Of a DNA stretch of 64,000 nt, positions 51,467 to 58,617 are shown one piece after another (position 1 is the first letter of the stretch; each line of letters starts with the position of its first letter). Below the pieces are notes generated by a model. It did not search any database and was not told the origin of the DNA. It saw nothing but the letters and a program-made list of their open reading frames with translations. Where the stretch lies: positions 7,217,501-7,281,500 of the forward strand of contig NZ_JALRMO010000001.1 of the NCBI RefSeq assembly GCF_023276405.1. Direction: 5' to 3'. Position numbers and translations under genes: made by a program. Source of the DNA: Paenibacillus hamazuiensis (GTDB taxonomy: Bacteria; Bacillota; Bacilli; Paenibacillales; NBRC-103111).

Positions 51467-52931
51467 TTGGGCAAACCAGCAATCCATTGTTGGACTTGAC
51501 AAATAAGTGCAGACCTCTCCCTTTTCGTCTTGGTTTTGGTCAACTCCAAGAAGAACACCACGATTTGTTGTAGCGCCGATTTGAAGTCAAGTTCCCGAAC
51601 TTCGTCTGCAAATAGGAAGAAGAGACCTCCAAGTGAACGAGCATCCTGATTCGCACGACGTTCCCATTCTAATAACAAGTAACGACTGAACACAATCGTC
51701 GTATGGCAAATCAGCGAATCGAACGATCTGCCTTGGAACTCCGTCCCAAGCTTCAAATGGGATTTAGTGAATTTAAAGAAGGTTTCTATGCTCCACCGCA
51801 TTCCGTAAATCCTCACGATTTCCGTGTCGCTCAGTTCGGTATCGGTGCTCAAGATAACAAGCCATTCCCTACGACAGTTACGGTTTTGCACAAATACGAG
51901 TCGAATTGGCAGTCCACAAGCTGTTTGAACAAGAAACGAGCCGAGTACATCTATTTTGGTCGATCGCGGCAGCCTTTGGTAAAGCTCCTTCAACGTGACG
52001 AGGTCTTCACCCAAGACATAGCGCTGCTTCATGTCCTTGATCATCCCGATGACGTGAAGCCCTTCCGACATAAGGCTTCGCAAAAGTGGCGCTTGCGTAA
52101 ACCAGCTATCCATGAGCACAAAATCAGCAGCAAAACCAGCCCGAATCGCACGTTTGAGTAATTCTACGACCGCATCTGGCTTACGGGTGAATGCTTCCAA
52201 GCGACGCTTATATCCTTGAGTCCGCTTCGACAAGTTATCTTTTATTTCACAAAAACGGTTGGTGATCTTAGCGGAACTGAGCATGACAAAATCGATGGGA
52301 GCAAAACTGAAGCCATCCGACCAACCCAGCGTGAGCATATTGTAACCGCGGACGAATCGACCTGTCGTATGATCATGAACGCGAGCCAACAGTTCTGCTT
52401 TCTTGCTTCGATTTCGCTTCAAAACAGAATCGTCTACGATAAACACGCGAGTACGAGAACTTGAAATGAGAGATTCGAAGCGCCGAACAACCAAGAGACT
52501 TAGGCTATGAAGGAATTTACGCCACGCAAAGCCGGAATGGTTAAGAAAACGATAGATGACGTCCTTGCCGGGCACCGAGGAGCGCTCACTCTCTAACAGG
52601 CGATACCAATTACGCTGTTGGAAAACAAGCGTGAACAGAAGCTGAAAAACTTCCAGCGCTGGCATACCGAACGACTTGCGAATGCCGGCCTGGCGCAGCA
52701 AGTGGCCGATTTTTAAAGTAACAAACAACGATGTAATTCGATGCAAACTCTTTTCAGACAGAGCGTTCTGGTGTACCATGAAGATACGCACCTTTCTGTT
52801 TGGAATGGGGATCTGGACAATTTCCATTTTACCAAACGAAAGGTGTTTTTTCTGTCAACTCAAAGAATTAATCGTCCGCAACCCGCACCACATCTGGCTT
52901 AGGTTAGATTTTCAAGGTGCGAAAGTTGAGT
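51422..52931 (-). mobile_element. IS4-type insertion sequence, 1510 bp, apparently intact
   Basis: Terminal inverted repeats ACTCAACTTTCGCA at 51422-51435 and TGCGAAAGTTGAGT at 52918-52931 are perfect over 14 bp, and 5-bp TATTA duplications flank them. The single transposase gene runs on the minus strand and its TGA stop lies in the left terminal repeat. The element interrupts the ABC permease gene in the antisense orientation. Intact ends and frame suggest a recent insertion. Confidence 0.92.
51424..52779 (-). CDS. IS4-family DDE transposase
   Basis: The 451-residue protein begins MVHQNALSEKSLHRITSLF. DDE features are IVDDSVLKRNRSKK (first Asp, with the IS4 DSV pattern), VLMDSWFTQAPLL (second Asp), and the Y-2-R-3-E-6-K signature YGMRWSIETFFKFTK. 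ATG 52779 is preferred because AGAAAGGTG lies 9 bases upstream; an in-frame ATG at 52827 has a poor site. No frameshift or stop is seen, so it should be active. Confidence 0.9.
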   Translation of the reverse strand: MVHQNALSEKSLHRITSLFVTLKIGHLLRQAGIRKSFGMPALEVFQLLFTLVFQQRNWYRLLESERSSVPGKDVIYRFLNHSGFAWRKFLHSLSLLVVRRFESLISSSRTRVFIVDDSVLKRNRSKKAELLARVHDHTTGRFVRGYNMLTLGWSDGFSFAPIDFVMLSSAKITNRFCEIKDNLSKRTQGYKRRLEAFTRKPDAVVELLKRAIRAGFAADFVLMDSWFTQAPLLRSLMSEGLHVIGMIKDMKQRYVLGEDLVTLKELYQRLPRSTKIDVLGSFLVQTACGLPIRLVFVQNRNCRREWLVILSTDTELSDTEIVRIYGMRWSIETFFKFTKSHLKLGTEFQGRSFDSLICHTTIVFSRYLLLEWERRANQDARSLGGLFFLFADEVRELDFKSALQQIVVFFLELTKTKTKRERSALICQVQQWIAGLPNYIKGLLTDLSCES

Positions 52932-53014
52932 TATTAAGCTTGTTTGAGAAAAAGTTTCTTCACTGGAAATCCCCGAACACGAATTGAAATAGAAACGGAA
53001 GGAAGGGACCCGAC

Positions 53015-54061
53015 ATGAAAAAAATGAAAATATTCGGCGCGATTTTGCTGTGCAGCGCGTTGCTGTTGTCGGCCTGCGGCAATAAAGCGGCGAACTCTCC
53101 CGTTGCCGGAGCTGCCGGATCTTCGGCCGAACCGGGCAAGAAACAGAAAGTGACGCTTGTTCAATCCACGGTAGGTTTTTTGTTTTCCGCCATATATATC
53201 GCCAAAGGGAAAGGTTTTTTCGAAGAAGAAGGGCTGGACGTAGAAGTGTCCATCGCGGGCGGTTCGCCCAAAGTCATTTCCGCCATTGCCGGCGGAGGGG
53301 CGCAAATCGGCGCCACGGGGCTTTCGGTCGTGATGGATGTGAACGAGAAAGGCCAAAACATACAGGCATTCGCGTCCTTGATCAATCAATATGCATCCAA
53401 TATCGTCATTCGCAAAGATGTGGCGGCCAAGCTGGGCATTAACGAAAATTCGCCCATCGATCAGAAGATCAAAGCTTTGAAAGGTTTGACCATCGGCATT
53501 AATACGCCGGGAAGCGGCAACGATAAATTGGTCCGCTACCTGCTTAAATCGCAAAATTTGAACCCGGATAAAGACGTGACGCTTGTTCCGCTCGGCAACG
53601 CGGAAGCATTCCTCCCGGCGTTTACGAACAACCAGATTCAGGCGTTTTGCTTCTCATCCCCGACATCCGATACGGCGGCCGCGACCGATAACGGGATGAT
53701 GCTCATCAATTTGTCGAAGGGCGAAATCAAGGAGTTGGACGGTTTCTCGCACAGCGTTCTTTTGGCCAAACAGGATTTTATCAATAAAAACCCGGAATTG
53801 CTGCAAAAGGTTACGAATGCCATCGGCAAGGCGGAAAAATTCATCGCGGAGGATAAAGCCGGGGCGAAAGAAATTTTAAGAAAATCGTTCAGCGATCTCG
53901 ATCCGAAAGTGTTTGATATCGCATTCGAAAACAATTACAGCGCTTTTGCAAAAAGCCCGGTCATCAGCAAAAAAGGCTACGATATGAATGTGACCTTCGA
54001 AGGGATTAACGTTCCGTTCGAAAAAGTGGTCGTCAATAAATTCGCCGAAGCGTTTAAGTAA
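53015..54061 (+). CDS. SsuA/NMT1-type substrate-binding lipoprotein
   Basis: The 348-residue protein has a lipoprotein signal ending LLLSAC (Cys near 20), then VTLVQSTVGFLFSAIYIAKGKGFFEEEGLDVEV, the usual start of sulfonate/nitrate/taurine and thiamine-precursor binding proteins, and GGGAQIGATGLSVVMD. It is the binding partner of the ATPase and permease at 49854-51466, separated from them by the IS. Its original transcription came from upstream; polar effects or an IS-borne promoter could now alter it (inference). ATG lies behind GGAAGGAAGGGACCCGAC. Confidence 0.92.
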   Translation: MKKMKIFGAILLCSALLLSACGNKAANSPVAGAAGSSAEPGKKQKVTLVQSTVGFLFSAIYIAKGKGFFEEEGLDVEVSIAGGSPKVISAIAGGGAQIGATGLSVVMDVNEKGQNIQAFASLINQYASNIVIRKDVAAKLGINENSPIDQKIKALKGLTIGINTPGSGNDKLVRYLLKSQNLNPDKDVTLVPLGNAEAFLPAFTNNQIQAFCFSSPTSDTAAATDNGMMLINLSKGEIKELDGFSHSVLLAKQDFINKNPELLQKVTNAIGKAEKFIAEDKAGAKEILRKSFSDLDPKVFDIAFENNYSAFAKSPVISKKGYDMNVTFEGINVPFEKVVVNKFAEAFK

Positions 54062-54142
54062 CTAAAGGGATAACGCAATTGCATAAGGCGGTCGCCGGAT
54101 GATCATCCTTTACCTATATTCGAAAATGGGGAGGATGCGCAG

Positions 54143-54706
54143 GTGACCGCTTTTTCGCCTGTTATTTTGCCGGAGGAAGCTCCGCCGGAGCATGCGGTTC
54201 ATTGCGAGCGGTGCGAGCTTCACCGCCAGCGTACCCGCGTCATCTGGGGGGAGGGCAATCCGGAAGCACCGGTGCTCGTGCTGCTCGACAACCCCGGAGC
54301 GCGAGAGGACAAGGAAGGGAACCCGTTTGTCTGTGGAACGCGGGAAACGCTGCAGATGGGCGCCGCGGCCGTCGGCATCGACTTGTCCCTTCTGTATGTG
54401 ACGTATTTGCTCAAATGCCGCCCGATCCGGGCGTATAACAAGGAAGCGGCGAGAGCGGCATGTTCGGTTCACCTGCGGGAGCAGCTCGAAGGCAAGCGGC
54501 CGAAGCTGTTGTTTATCCTCGGCAACGTAGCCGTGCAGTCGTTTTTTCAAAATCCGGAGGCGGAAGTGAAGCACATGAGGGGCCGGTGGCATGAGACGGG
54601 AGGTTTCCCGGTCGCCGTAAGCTATCATCCGCTTGCGGTCAGGCGCCGTCCGGTGCTTTTTCCGCATTTCGTGAGCGATTTTCGGCTTGTCGCCGAAAGG
54701 TTATAA
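54143..54706 (+). CDS. Uracil-DNA glycosylase superfamily protein, family 4/5-like
   Basis: The 187-residue protein has the iron-sulfur cysteines in HCERCELHRQRT and LLKCRP, the active-site motif LLDNPGAREDKEGNPFV (motif A, normally GExPGxxED) and the late SYHPLAVRRRP (motif B, H-P). The first motif has D-N-P-G instead of the usual E-x-P-G. It should remove uracil or related bases from DNA, or be a variant of the fold. GTG 54143 follows GGGGAGGATGCGCAG. Single-gene unit. Confidence 0.82.
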   Translation: MTAFSPVILPEEAPPEHAVHCERCELHRQRTRVIWGEGNPEAPVLVLLDNPGAREDKEGNPFVCGTRETLQMGAAAVGIDLSLLYVTYLLKCRPIRAYNKEAARAACSVHLREQLEGKRPKLLFILGNVAVQSFFQNPEAEVKHMRGRWHETGGFPVAVSYHPLAVRRRPVLFPHFVSDFRLVAERL

Positions 54707-55043
54707 ATGGTGAAGCTGCTTGGAGCGGAATGCGTTTGGCGCAGCGGTCGATAAAACGATCGGTTTCTGCTCATGGGGTACATGCGTGCATAGCGTAACG
54801 GTTGCAGCGGAGCTTATTTGGGCCGAATGGCTGATTTCAGAACGGTAACGGTTGCCAGAGCTGTTATTTGTGAACTTTCATCGTTTTGAGTGGTACAAGA
54901 TGAGAAATAAGCTCTACCACAACCGTTACAATGTAAAAATGACGTTTTTGAGCCAAATAAGCTCGGCAGCAACCGTTAGCCTGCTATGCGTGACGTACGT
55001 GCCATCATTTGGCGATCCAACGTATAAGCCCGGCGCCAAGGAA
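54707..55043. repeat. Four-copy inverted repeat cluster
   Basis: A 25-bp unit, TAACGGTTGC...GAGCTTATTTG, occurs at about 54796-54821 and 54846-54870 on the plus strand and inverted at 54905-54929 and 54954-54979. Copies 1 and 4, and 2 and 3, can pair into a nested hairpin. No gene is seen in the 337-bp gap. The motif looks like an interspersed Paenibacillus-type extragenic repeat (recollection). Confidence 0.7.
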
Positions 55044-55082
55044 AACGCCCGGGAAGCTATCCTAAGGGAGCATTCCCGGGCA
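55041..55082 (-). terminator. Terminator for the minus-strand gene group
   Basis: GCCCGGGAA (55047-55055) and TTCCCGGGC (55073-55081), with inner AGCT pairing; on the minus strand it is followed by GTTTTCC. Confidence 0.7.
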
Positions 55083-55093
55083 TTATTATGCCC

Positions 55094-55282
55094 TTATTGA
55101 ACTATTTCCGCTTTCGCACGCTGGAGCGCCTCAATCAGCAGGTCGAGTTCGGCCGCGTTCATGCGCAGCGTCATATACCTCGGCCGGTAGCCGCCGCTCG
55201 ATACTTCGAGCAGCGCCTGCCCGTGCTCACGATCCGCAACGAGGCTTACCTGCTCGCTTTCGTAAATCGCAGTCCATGCCAC
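55094..55282 (-). CDS. Small conserved-looking hypothetical protein
   Basis: The 62-residue protein starts MAWTAIYESEQVSLVADREHG, then GGYRPRYMTLRMNAAELDLL and ends ALQRAKAEIVQ. GTG 55282 is chosen because AAAGGATG lies 8 bases upstream; an in-frame start at 55309 overlaps the Nudix stop. The compact alpha/beta pattern is unassigned. It directly follows the Nudix pseudogene in the same direction, probably one transcript. Confidence 0.7.
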   Translation of the reverse strand: MAWTAIYESEQVSLVADREHGQALLEVSSGGYRPRYMTLRMNAAELDLLIEALQRAKAEIVQ

Positions 55283-55305
55283 TGTTGTTTCATCCTTTCC
55301 GGTGA

Positions 55306-55757
55306 TCAATTGATATCGCCGATGTACACATCGAATGTTTGGGTTTGCAGCTTCCTAAGGATAGGGATAAGATCCTTGGGGTAGAAATTGTAGCGGTGAA
55401 GCTCGCCGATCGGCAGCCACTCTATGCCAACCTGATCTGGATCCGGCTGCAGCGGGTACTTATTTTCTTCTGCAATGTCACATAAAAAGATGTGGCTGAC
55501 GATATGCAAAGCTTGATCCCGCTGCAAATGCTCGTGATTTTTTCCGATATATTCGCGGACGAACAGCAATTTGACATCGCGGATGTCGCGCCGATTTCTT
55601 CGCGAACTTCGCGGCGCAGGGCATCCGGGAGCGTTTCGCCGAACTCCTGTCCTCCGCCCGGCAAAATGTGCTCGAACGAGTCGTCGTCCCGTTTCTTCAC
55701 GGTTAAAACGTGGTTGTTCCTGATAATCAGCGCGCATACCGAACTGCGTATCTGCAT
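55306..55757 (-). pseudogene. Nudix hydrolase gene interrupted by a frameshift
   Basis: From ATG 55757 the frame encodes MQIRSSVCALIIRNNHVLTV and a full Nudix box, GGQEFGETLPDALRREVREEIGA (E-x7-R-E-x-x-E-E pattern). At about 55586-55590 the frame must shift by one base to continue DIRDVKLLFVREYIGKNHEHL through EWLPIGELHRYNFYPKDLIPIL to the stop at 55306. A missing G in GCG-ACATC explains it. Unshifted, the protein stops at 55422 after a nonsense tail. It could be a real mutation or an assembly error. The enzyme would hydrolyse nucleotide-like diphosphates. Confidence 0.8.
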
Positions 55758-55760
55758 CCG

Positions 55761-56306
55761 TTACCCCTCCGTGCCGCCCGGGCTCCCGGGGTTCCGTTCT
55801 TTTTTCGCCAGGGAAATGATATGTTCGATAAACGAAGCCTTCGCTTCGGTGTAGCCGGCTCTATCGTGCTTGAACCTTATTTCCAGCTGCTTTTTCAGTT
55901 TGTAATATTCGTTCAGCGCATACTCATGGCTTCTTAAATAGTCGCGGAATAAAAGCTGGCTCGTCCAATTTTCGCCGCCGTATGCATAAATGTGTAAATG
56001 ATGCGTTCCCGCTCTCCAGGCGCCTCTGCGGAAAAATCTCCGCTCCGGAAAATCGGGCTTGGGTACGTACTCGTATTCAATGCGGTTTAAGGCGTCTATA
56101 TGTCTCTGCTCTATAAGGTCCAGATGCTCCACGCCTACCATCATATCGATGACCGGCTTGGCGCCGAGCCCGGGAACGGACGTGCTGCCGATGTGCTCGA
56201 CGGATAAGCGAATATCGTCAAGCGCTGCGGCGATTTTGTCTTTCTCCCGCTCGTATTCTAGAGCCCATTCGGGATTATATTCGGATACGATCACTTGCTC
56301 CGCCAT
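55761..56306 (-). CDS. GrpB family (UPF0157) protein, nucleotidyltransferase fold
   Basis: The 181-residue protein has the GrpB signature: VIVSEYNPEWALEYEREKDKI, IEHIGSTSVPGLGAKPVIDMMVGV (GSTS and the D-x-D-like metal site), and RTHHLHI-type AGTHHLHIYAYGG. The family belongs to the pol-beta-like nucleotidyltransferases with unknown substrates. It is 3 bases upstream of the Nudix frame, so the two were one operon. Confidence 0.9.
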   Translation of the reverse strand: MAEQVIVSEYNPEWALEYEREKDKIAAALDDIRLSVEHIGSTSVPGLGAKPVIDMMVGVEHLDLIEQRHIDALNRIEYEYVPKPDFPERRFFRRGAWRAGTHHLHIYAYGGENWTSQLLFRDYLRSHEYALNEYYKLKKQLEIRFKHDRAGYTEAKASFIEHIISLAKKERNPGSPGGTEG

Positions 56307-56384
56307 GAATTGACCTCCCGGCTATATCGTATAAAACAAACCGACATTCCCATATTATGCTATTTTTTATAGAGGGGTGGGATA

Positions 56385-57839
56385 TTAGTGCAAACCGGCC
56401 CGCACCGCTTTCCAAAAGCTTTCATCCTCTTGGCCCAGTCGCCAAACGGATACTCCGGCCAAGTCGTATTTGACAGCCAGTCTCGTTTTGGCCTGAATGC
56501 TGTCCGCGTTCTCGTACCACACCGTATGCTGTGAGCCGTCGACTGCCGTATAGGTGAAAAACGGCGACTTTTCCGTGTCGTCCCACTGTGGGGCGGCTCC
56601 CGTTTGGGCTAAAATGGACGGAATCTGCCTCCACGATAAGCCTTTATTTTCGGCGCCGGGAACGGCGTTCCAATCGTAGCCGTAAGACGGCAGGCCGATG
56701 TACAGCTTGTGCGGCGAAATTTGGCTTACCGCATATTGGATGACGCGCTCCACCCAAGGCAATCCGGCGACAGGACCCGGCTGGCCCCAAGGGCCGTTTT
56801 CGTCATAGGTCATCAGCTGAATATAATCGGCAGCCTCACCCAAAGCTGCGTAATCGAATGCGCCCTCCCAGGCGGCGCTAATGGAATCGGTCGTTTTGGC
56901 GGGGACGGACACGATCGTCGTCAGCCCTTTGGCATGCATCCGGTCGGACAGCTCCTTGACGAAAGAGGTAAAGGAACTCCGGTCAGTGGGCAATATGTTT
57001 TCGATATCGAGATTGACGCCTTTATATCCGCTGCCGGAAACGACGGCTTCGATATGGTCCAGCGCCGCAGTGCGGGCGGAGGCATTCGTTAAAATCGCAT
57101 GAGCGATGTCCGGATCGAACTGGTCGTTCACCATGTTGGTGATCGCGGCATACGATTGAATCCCGAAGCTGTCTGCGGCCTTAAGCCCTTCCGCAGGCGC
57201 GCTCCCTACGATGCCGCCGCTGCCGTCCAGGGAAAAAGTAGCCGTCGAAATTTCGTTCAGATAGCTGTGATTGGCGGACAAGCTTTTATAGCTGGTCTTG
57301 TCCGCATCGGAATACTTTACATAATAGCCGAGCACCGTTCGGGAGGAAGAGACGGATGCGGGAACCGCGCCGCTTCCGGCAGCGGATGTGCTGTCGGCGG
57401 AGCCGGAGCTCCGGGCAGTCTTGCCGGAACCGGGGCCCGGAGCTGCTGCTGCTTCGGCGGGTGCGGTTGCCGGTGCGCCGCTGTTGGGGGCAGCAGGCGC
57501 AGAGCCGGAAGCCGCCGCTTCGATTGCGGTATAGGGAGGTCCTATAAGGAGCACAGGACCGATAAAGTCCGATTCGTTTGCTTGTTTCGATTCCGTGCGG
57601 TTCGAGGTGTCCGGCGTCGTATTTCCGGCAGCCGTCGAGCCCGCATCGGGCGAACCCGAGGGGGCCGCGGGTGCAGCGAATGCCGGTGTGGCAGTGTTGG
57701 CGGCAGCTGCGGATGTAGCCGCAGCTTTGTCGGCTCCTGCAGACGGTTTGATGGCGTCGACATCGGTGCGGGCGGCCAACAGAAAAGTCAGGCCAACCGT
57801 CAGCACCGTCAAGGGGATCGTTACAAAACGGCGATTCAT
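56385..57839 (-). CDS. Secreted or membrane-anchored GH18 protein with Ala/Ser/Pro-rich linker
   Basis: The 484-residue protein has an N-terminal signal or anchor (RRFVTIPLTVLTVGLTFLLAA), then a low-complexity region rich in Ala, Ser, Pro, Gly and Thr to about residue 165, then a GH18 domain at about 168-480. Motifs are TVLGYYVKYSDADKTSYKSL, GYKGVNLDIENILP (D-x-E kept), MTYDENGPWG and GYDWNAVPG. These are the same signatures as the SleL-like protein at 12832, so both belong to the spore/cell wall GH18 group. It lacks LysM repeats. ATG lies behind AGGTGGTGAACCCGCC. Confidence 0.88.
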   Translation of the reverse strand: MNRRFVTIPLTVLTVGLTFLLAARTDVDAIKPSAGADKAAATSAAAANTATPAFAAPAAPSGSPDAGSTAAGNTTPDTSNRTESKQANESDFIGPVLLIGPPYTAIEAAASGSAPAAPNSGAPATAPAEAAAAPGPGSGKTARSSGSADSTSAAGSGAVPASVSSSRTVLGYYVKYSDADKTSYKSLSANHSYLNEISTATFSLDGSGGIVGSAPAEGLKAADSFGIQSYAAITNMVNDQFDPDIAHAILTNASARTAALDHIEAVVSGSGYKGVNLDIENILPTDRSSFTSFVKELSDRMHAKGLTTIVSVPAKTTDSISAAWEGAFDYAALGEAADYIQLMTYDENGPWGQPGPVAGLPWVERVIQYAVSQISPHKLYIGLPSYGYDWNAVPGAENKGLSWRQIPSILAQTGAAPQWDDTEKSPFFTYTAVDGSQHTVWYENADSIQAKTRLAVKYDLAGVSVWRLGQEDESFWKAVRAGLH

Positions 57840-58096
57840 GGCGGGTTCACCACCTTTTTATCGTAGTTTAAAGCGATGCAATCGTTGCGTCTCGATCGGG
57901 ATTCTGCAAAACTAGTAACTCTATTATATAGGTGGCCGAAGAGCCAGGGTAAGTGGTAAATGGGCCCTGAAGCGGGTTTGGATTCCGGCGGAGCTCCCGA
58001 AACGGGCGCGGAAGTTGCGTGAAATATTGTCATGACGGCGCTTTCTTGATAAGATGGACGTATCCGTAATGGCTCAAGTTTGGGTGATGCAAAAGC

Positions 58097-58462
58097 ATGA
58101 ACAAAATGGAAGCCGAGTTCAGCAATCTGGTCAAGGCGTTCCGCAAGCGGCACATGGGCAAAGGGCCGGCCAAGATTACGACGACCTTTTGCAAGTGCTG
58201 GGCGATTTGCGAGATGGAAGGCAACTTGTCTCCCGTGGAAAAATTTATCGCCTCCGCCAGCGACGGCAAGCAGATGGTCCGCGCCGCCCGCACGGAGATG
58301 GTGAAGATGATGTACCGCCAGCACCATCCGGTGGAGATGGAGGAACTGCTCGGCGCAAAGTTCGTCGATCTGTTCGTGGATATCGACATCGATAAAGATC
58401 TCGGCATGTCGATTTTTGTATTCGACCGGGACATCGAGATGAAGTTCAAACCAATCGAATAA
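58097..58462 (+). CDS. DUF2294-family protein
   Basis: The 121-residue protein reads FSNLVKAFRKRHMGKGPAKITTTFCKCWAICEMEGNLSPVEKFI, then a charged half ending FDRDIEMKFKPI, in line with DUF2294, a small family seen in Firmicutes, often near formate dehydrogenase genes. It contains two Cys close together (FCKCWAIC). The ribosome site before ATG 58097 is poor (GTGATGCAAAAGC). Its placement before an FdhF/YdeP-type gene supports a link to that enzyme (inference). Confidence 0.8.
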   Translation: MNKMEAEFSNLVKAFRKRHMGKGPAKITTTFCKCWAICEMEGNLSPVEKFIASASDGKQMVRAARTEMVKMMYRQHHPVEMEELLGAKFVDLFVDIDIDKDLGMSIFVFDRDIEMKFKPIE

Positions 58463-58617
58463 TAGTGCAGTTGGCACTCGGACAGCGAACCTGTTACAGA
58501 CTAACCGCCGTACAAACCGTCTTTTTGCGATGAAGCCAGAGGACTGTTTTGCGGCGGTTTTTTGTTAGCCGGGGCTTCCCTGTCCGGAGGGCCGGTGCAC
58601 AAGCGGGAGGAAACGTT

